From: Sporosarcina sp.
GTDB lineage: Bacteria > Bacillota > Bacilli > Bacillales_A > Planococcaceae
NCBI GenBank assembly: GCA_026169375.1
Contig: JAPFCR010000015.1
Coordinates: 26,169-90,168, forward strand
Reading direction: 5' to 3'
Length of the DNA stretch: 64,000 bases
How positions within the stretch are numbered: the stretch's first letter is position 1; each line of letters begins with the position of its first letter. The notes below the pieces were generated by a model. The model had not been told where the DNA came from. It did no database searches and saw nothing but the letters and a program-made list of their open reading frames with translations. Below are positions 61,344 to 64,000 of the stretch, piece by piece. The position numbers and the translations under genes were made by a program.

Positions 61344-63659
61344 TTATAGATTTGCTGCTGATTTAATTTCGACGATTGTTGTAAATTCGCCTTCTTCAAA
61401 TGCGTTAAGCACTTTTAAAACTGCTTCTGCTTTTTCATTTTTTTCAACCTTAGACAATGCATGGAATTCAGGGAAAACGATTTTATCAGCGAGTGTTTTT
61501 TCTAAATCTGTAATCTTCTCTGCTTTATTGACAGCTTTGATAAAATCCGCTCTTTTTTCGATTGCTTCGCTAGTTGCTTCTAATACGTTTGTTTCCGCTG
61601 TGAACTTCTTATCTTCTAGTTGTTCTTTTGCTTGAAGCACGAGTTCAGCAACTTCTAGTTTAGCTTGCGTTAATAGATTTGCATAAGCGTCTTGTGTTGT
61701 GCCTGTTGTCATGACGATTAACGCAGCACGCATATCTGAAGCTGTTTTTGCATTATTCACTGCCGCAAGTTTTGCTTCATCATTTTGAGACGCATTCACA
61801 TCATCTACAATATCTTGAGCTGTTGCTTTCGTAATGTCTTGCGTAGCAAATTCTGCTAATTGATCAATGATTTTCGCTTGATAGTCCGCTGCATAGTCCG
61901 CTACAACACCTTCTAAGCCAAGCGCTTCATTTTGTAAGAGCGCTAATACATCAGCTTCAGATGTTGTGTCTCCTACTTCGTTTAAGTCTTCAAGTGTTGA
62001 ATTTTCTACATTTAAGTTTTCATCATTGATAATATCTTGTAGATCGGCAGCGTTTTTATTTGTCACAGTTGTTTCCGCTTGAATTGCTGAACGGTAATTG
62101 TCCATAAGTGTTTGATGAATTGTTTCTTTGTCCAAGTCGTTTGAAGCTTCAGCTAGTGTTTCCATTGCTTTTGCAAATTTATCTTTTGTATTTGCGACAT
62201 TGACATCAATGACAAGCATATGTACGCCTAATTTTTCAAAACGATCTGCTTTTGGTGTTTCTTTAGCATCTTCGTCATCATTCGCCATATAAGTTTTTAC
62301 GAGATCAATCGTTTGCATAACGACAGAACTTTCTAATTGCTCCGTTGCTTTCGTAATTTCTTTATCAATTTCTGCTTTATTCACATTGTCAATCTCTTCT
62401 TGAATTGCTTCGAAACGATCTTGGGACTTAACGTCAGCTTCATAACTTACGATCCAGTCTTTATTGATACGTTCAAATTTTTGAAGTGCTTCTAACAATT
62501 GCGTTTGTGAATTTGCTTCTTGTACAGCTTCTACTGCCGCTGTTTTTTCAGCTTCTGTTAAAGCATTTTCATTTGTCGCATCAATAATTTTTTGAACATC
62601 TTCTAGAGTATCCACTTTAGCATCTTTATCTGTTAATGCTTTTGCATAAGACGCTGCACGGTTATCATCGATATTTTTTAGTTTCGCTTCTTTTAAAGCG
62701 TCTACTAAATTCAATTCATTTAATGGATCTACTTTTGCCGCATCCATAATTGCTGCCAACTGTTTAATCTCTGTGAAACTATATGCTGTACCGTTTACTG
62801 TCCAAACACCATCAAGTGTATCTTTATTGACAGCTTCTTTAAAGTCAAATTTGACTTCTGTATCGCCTTTTTCGATGACAGTTGGTTTAACTTCCACCAC
62901 TTCACCTTTGGCATTTTTCACTTCAACAGTTGCTTCTTCATCTACTTCTGTTGCTTGATCAATTGTTACTTTAACGCCTTTTTCAGTAATTTCATTAACT
63001 TTCGTCACGTTAAGACCTTTAACATCTTCAGCTTCTAAAGTTTCTAATTTGTAAAGGAAAATTGCAAGTTCTCCACGTGTAATTGCATCTGCTGTACCGA
63101 ACTTTTTATTTCCTTTACCTTTTGTAATGCCGTGGTCATAAAGGGCAGCAACAGCATTCGTATAACGTGATGCTACATCAGTGAATTCGCTATTATTAAC
63201 ATCACCTGTAATGTTATACGCGTTTGCAAACATAATCGCTGCTTCACCGCGCGTAATTGAATCATTTGCACCATAGCTTGTCGTCGTTTTTCCGTTGACA
63301 ACGCCATTTGCTTTTAATACATTAATGTACTTTGTAGCACGTGCAGGTACATCTGTGAATCCAGAAGCTGGTGCACTGTTAATCGCATCTTCTGTATAAA
63401 GCGATTTTGCGATCATGATTCCTACATCAACACGTTTAATTTCTTGTTGTGTACCAAATTGTGTTGCAGAAATTCCTTGTATAATTCCTTTATTATATAA
63501 ATAATCGACTGGTACTTTATATTGTTCAGCTACATCCGTGAAGTTTGAAGCTGTTGGCGTTACATCCGCAGAAACAACCGGAACAAATGCTGAAACGGCT
63601 AACGTTGCAGTTGCTGCAGTTGCAACAAATTTATGATAATTTTTAGTTCTTTTTTCCAT
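61344..63659 (-). CDS. Probable main S-layer protein with three SLH domains
   Basis: A 771-aa secreted protein. The signal peptide (MEKRTKNYHKFVATAATATL onward, cleavage near VSAD) precedes three SLH domains (FTDVAEQYKVPVDYLYNKG, FTDVPARATKYINVLKANG, FTDVASRYTNAVAALYDHG). After a short beta module (VKVTIDQATEVDEEATVEV) comes a long alpha-helical part of Ala/Glu/Lys/Asp-rich repeats (FERINKDWIVSYEADV, AALIVMTTGTTQDAYANLL). No cysteine is present, which is usual for S-layer subunits. It has a very strong ribosome binding site (TAGGAGGG). It probably self-assembles on the wall via the SLH triplet. Confidence 0.92.
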   Translation of the reverse strand: MEKRTKNYHKFVATAATATLAVSAFVPVVSADVTPTASNFTDVAEQYKVPVDYLYNKGIIQGISATQFGTQQEIKRVDVGIMIAKSLYTEDAINSAPASGFTDVPARATKYINVLKANGVVNGKTTTSYGANDSITRGEAAIMFANAYNITGDVNNSEFTDVASRYTNAVAALYDHGITKGKGNKKFGTADAITRGELAIFLYKLETLEAEDVKGLNVTKVNEITEKGVKVTIDQATEVDEEATVEVKNAKGEVVEVKPTVIEKGDTEVKFDFKEAVNKDTLDGVWTVNGTAYSFTEIKQLAAIMDAAKVDPLNELNLVDALKEAKLKNIDDNRAASYAKALTDKDAKVDTLEDVQKIIDATNENALTEAEKTAAVEAVQEANSQTQLLEALQKFERINKDWIVSYEADVKSQDRFEAIQEEIDNVNKAEIDKEITKATEQLESSVVMQTIDLVKTYMANDDEDAKETPKADRFEKLGVHMLVIDVNVANTKDKFAKAMETLAEASNDLDKETIHQTLMDNYRSAIQAETTVTNKNAADLQDIINDENLNVENSTLEDLNEVGDTTSEADVLALLQNEALGLEGVVADYAADYQAKIIDQLAEFATQDITKATAQDIVDDVNASQNDEAKLAAVNNAKTASDMRAALIVMTTGTTQDAYANLLTQAKLEVAELVLQAKEQLEDKKFTAETNVLEATSEAIEKRADFIKAVNKAEKITDLEKTLADKIVFPEFHALSKVEKNEKAEAVLKVLNAFEEGEFTTIVEIKSAANL

Positions 63660-63862
63660 CTAAATTCCCTCCTAGGGTTAAGTTCATATAGGCTTTTAAA
63701 GGGCATGAAAATAATCCATTTTTTGACTCAACCAATAAGCCCTGTAATCGCAAGCACTTTGGCTTGTTGACAATAGTTTTGGTAACTTCTTACACAGTTC
63801 AATCAACGATCAATCTATTAGAATAAAATGGTATATTACATGATAACTGAATTGTCCGCCAA

Positions 63863-64000
63863 ATCGAGTAGAGTGAACGAATCAGAATTTTGATTCGTTC
63901 AACCCTCTCACACCACCGTACGTACGGACCCGTATACGGCGGTTCAATAATTTGAGTGTACAAACTGGTACTTCTTAGATATGTCCATATATCCGAGTTG
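63863..64000 (-). mobile_element. 3' end of a group II intron (partial)
   Basis: On the minus strand GAACCGCCGTATACGG and CCGTACGTACGGTGG form a domain V-like hairpin. It is followed by a domain VI-like stem (TGAACGAATCA pairs with TGATTCGTTCA) and the typical end CTACTCGAT. The rest, including the reverse transcriptase, would lie beyond the right edge on the minus strand. The intron ends about 200 bases upstream of the S-layer gene, in the same orientation. Confidence 0.7.

Noticed and set aside
1..64000. CRISPR arrays, tRNA and rRNA genes
   Set aside because: No regularly spaced direct repeats, tRNA-like cloverleaf with flanking signals or rRNA sequence was noticed when reading through the window. 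A dedicated scan was not possible.

Overview
The window is chromosomal DNA from a low-GC Gram-positive bacterium. Strong AGGAGG ribosome binding sites, frequent TTG and GTG starts, CcpA-type cre boxes, SLH-domain S-layer proteins, an S-layer assembly protein of the accessory Sec type, a GlpP-type glpD leader and an ISLre2 remnant all point to Bacillales, most likely a Planococcaceae/Caryophanaceae relative of Lysinibacillus, Solibacillus or Sporosarcina (inference). Most genes from 1 to 28.8 kb lie on the minus strand.

Region 1 (1-22.9 kb) is a sugar-acid island. It holds uronate isomerase, an SDR like fructuronate reductase, a LarA-family nickel-pincer epimerase, gluconokinase, 6-phosphogluconate dehydrogenase, a TRAP transporter, four Gfo/Idh/MocA oxidoreductases, a TIM-barrel sugar isomerase/epimerase and a ROK repressor. 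Woven into it are the genes for the nickel-pincer cofactor of LarA enzymes: larB, larC2, larE and larC1. No mannonate dehydratase (UxuA), KDG kinase or KDPG aldolase is present. I infer this route: glucuronate to fructuronate (UxaC), to mannonate (SDR), to gluconate (Ni-pincer C2 epimerase), to 6-phosphogluconate (GntK), to ribulose 5-phosphate (Gnd, next to UxaC). A shared operator-like sequence lies behind the promoters of the epimerase, larE, TRAP and uxaC-gnd units, with a weaker version before the ROK repressor gene. Cofactor synthesis and catabolism therefore look like one regulon. LarC is split into two genes about 15 kb apart.

Region 2 (23-31 kb) has transketolase, an ascorbate-type PTS (EIIC, EIIB), a PRD/EIIA regulator, a HAD phosphatase and a YkvI-type membrane protein. 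Region 3 (31-35.4 kb) is an HcnABC-like flavin/iron-sulfur dehydrogenase set split across a divergent promoter, then a DUF421 protein. Region 4 (35.4-47.6 kb) is housekeeping and signalling: an MHYT-GGDEF-EAL protein that probably starts at ATT, a cyclic-2,3-diphosphoglycerate-synthetase-like GTPase, a TPR protein, NupC, GlpD, a lone EIIC, a GNAT and a sigma factor. Region 5 (47.8-64 kb) is cell-envelope: a LysM-NlpC/P60 hydrolase, four SLH proteins including a probable main S-layer protein, SlaP, a phosphodiester glycosidase and an acyltransferase.

Mobile DNA is concentrated at 53.8-54.9 kb, where two inverted GC-rich repeats flank an ISLre2 remnant that is itself interrupted by a small repeat element. 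That element has three good copies and one fragment in the window, most with TAAA/TTTA target duplications. The 3' end of a group II intron lies at the right edge, upstream of the S-layer gene.
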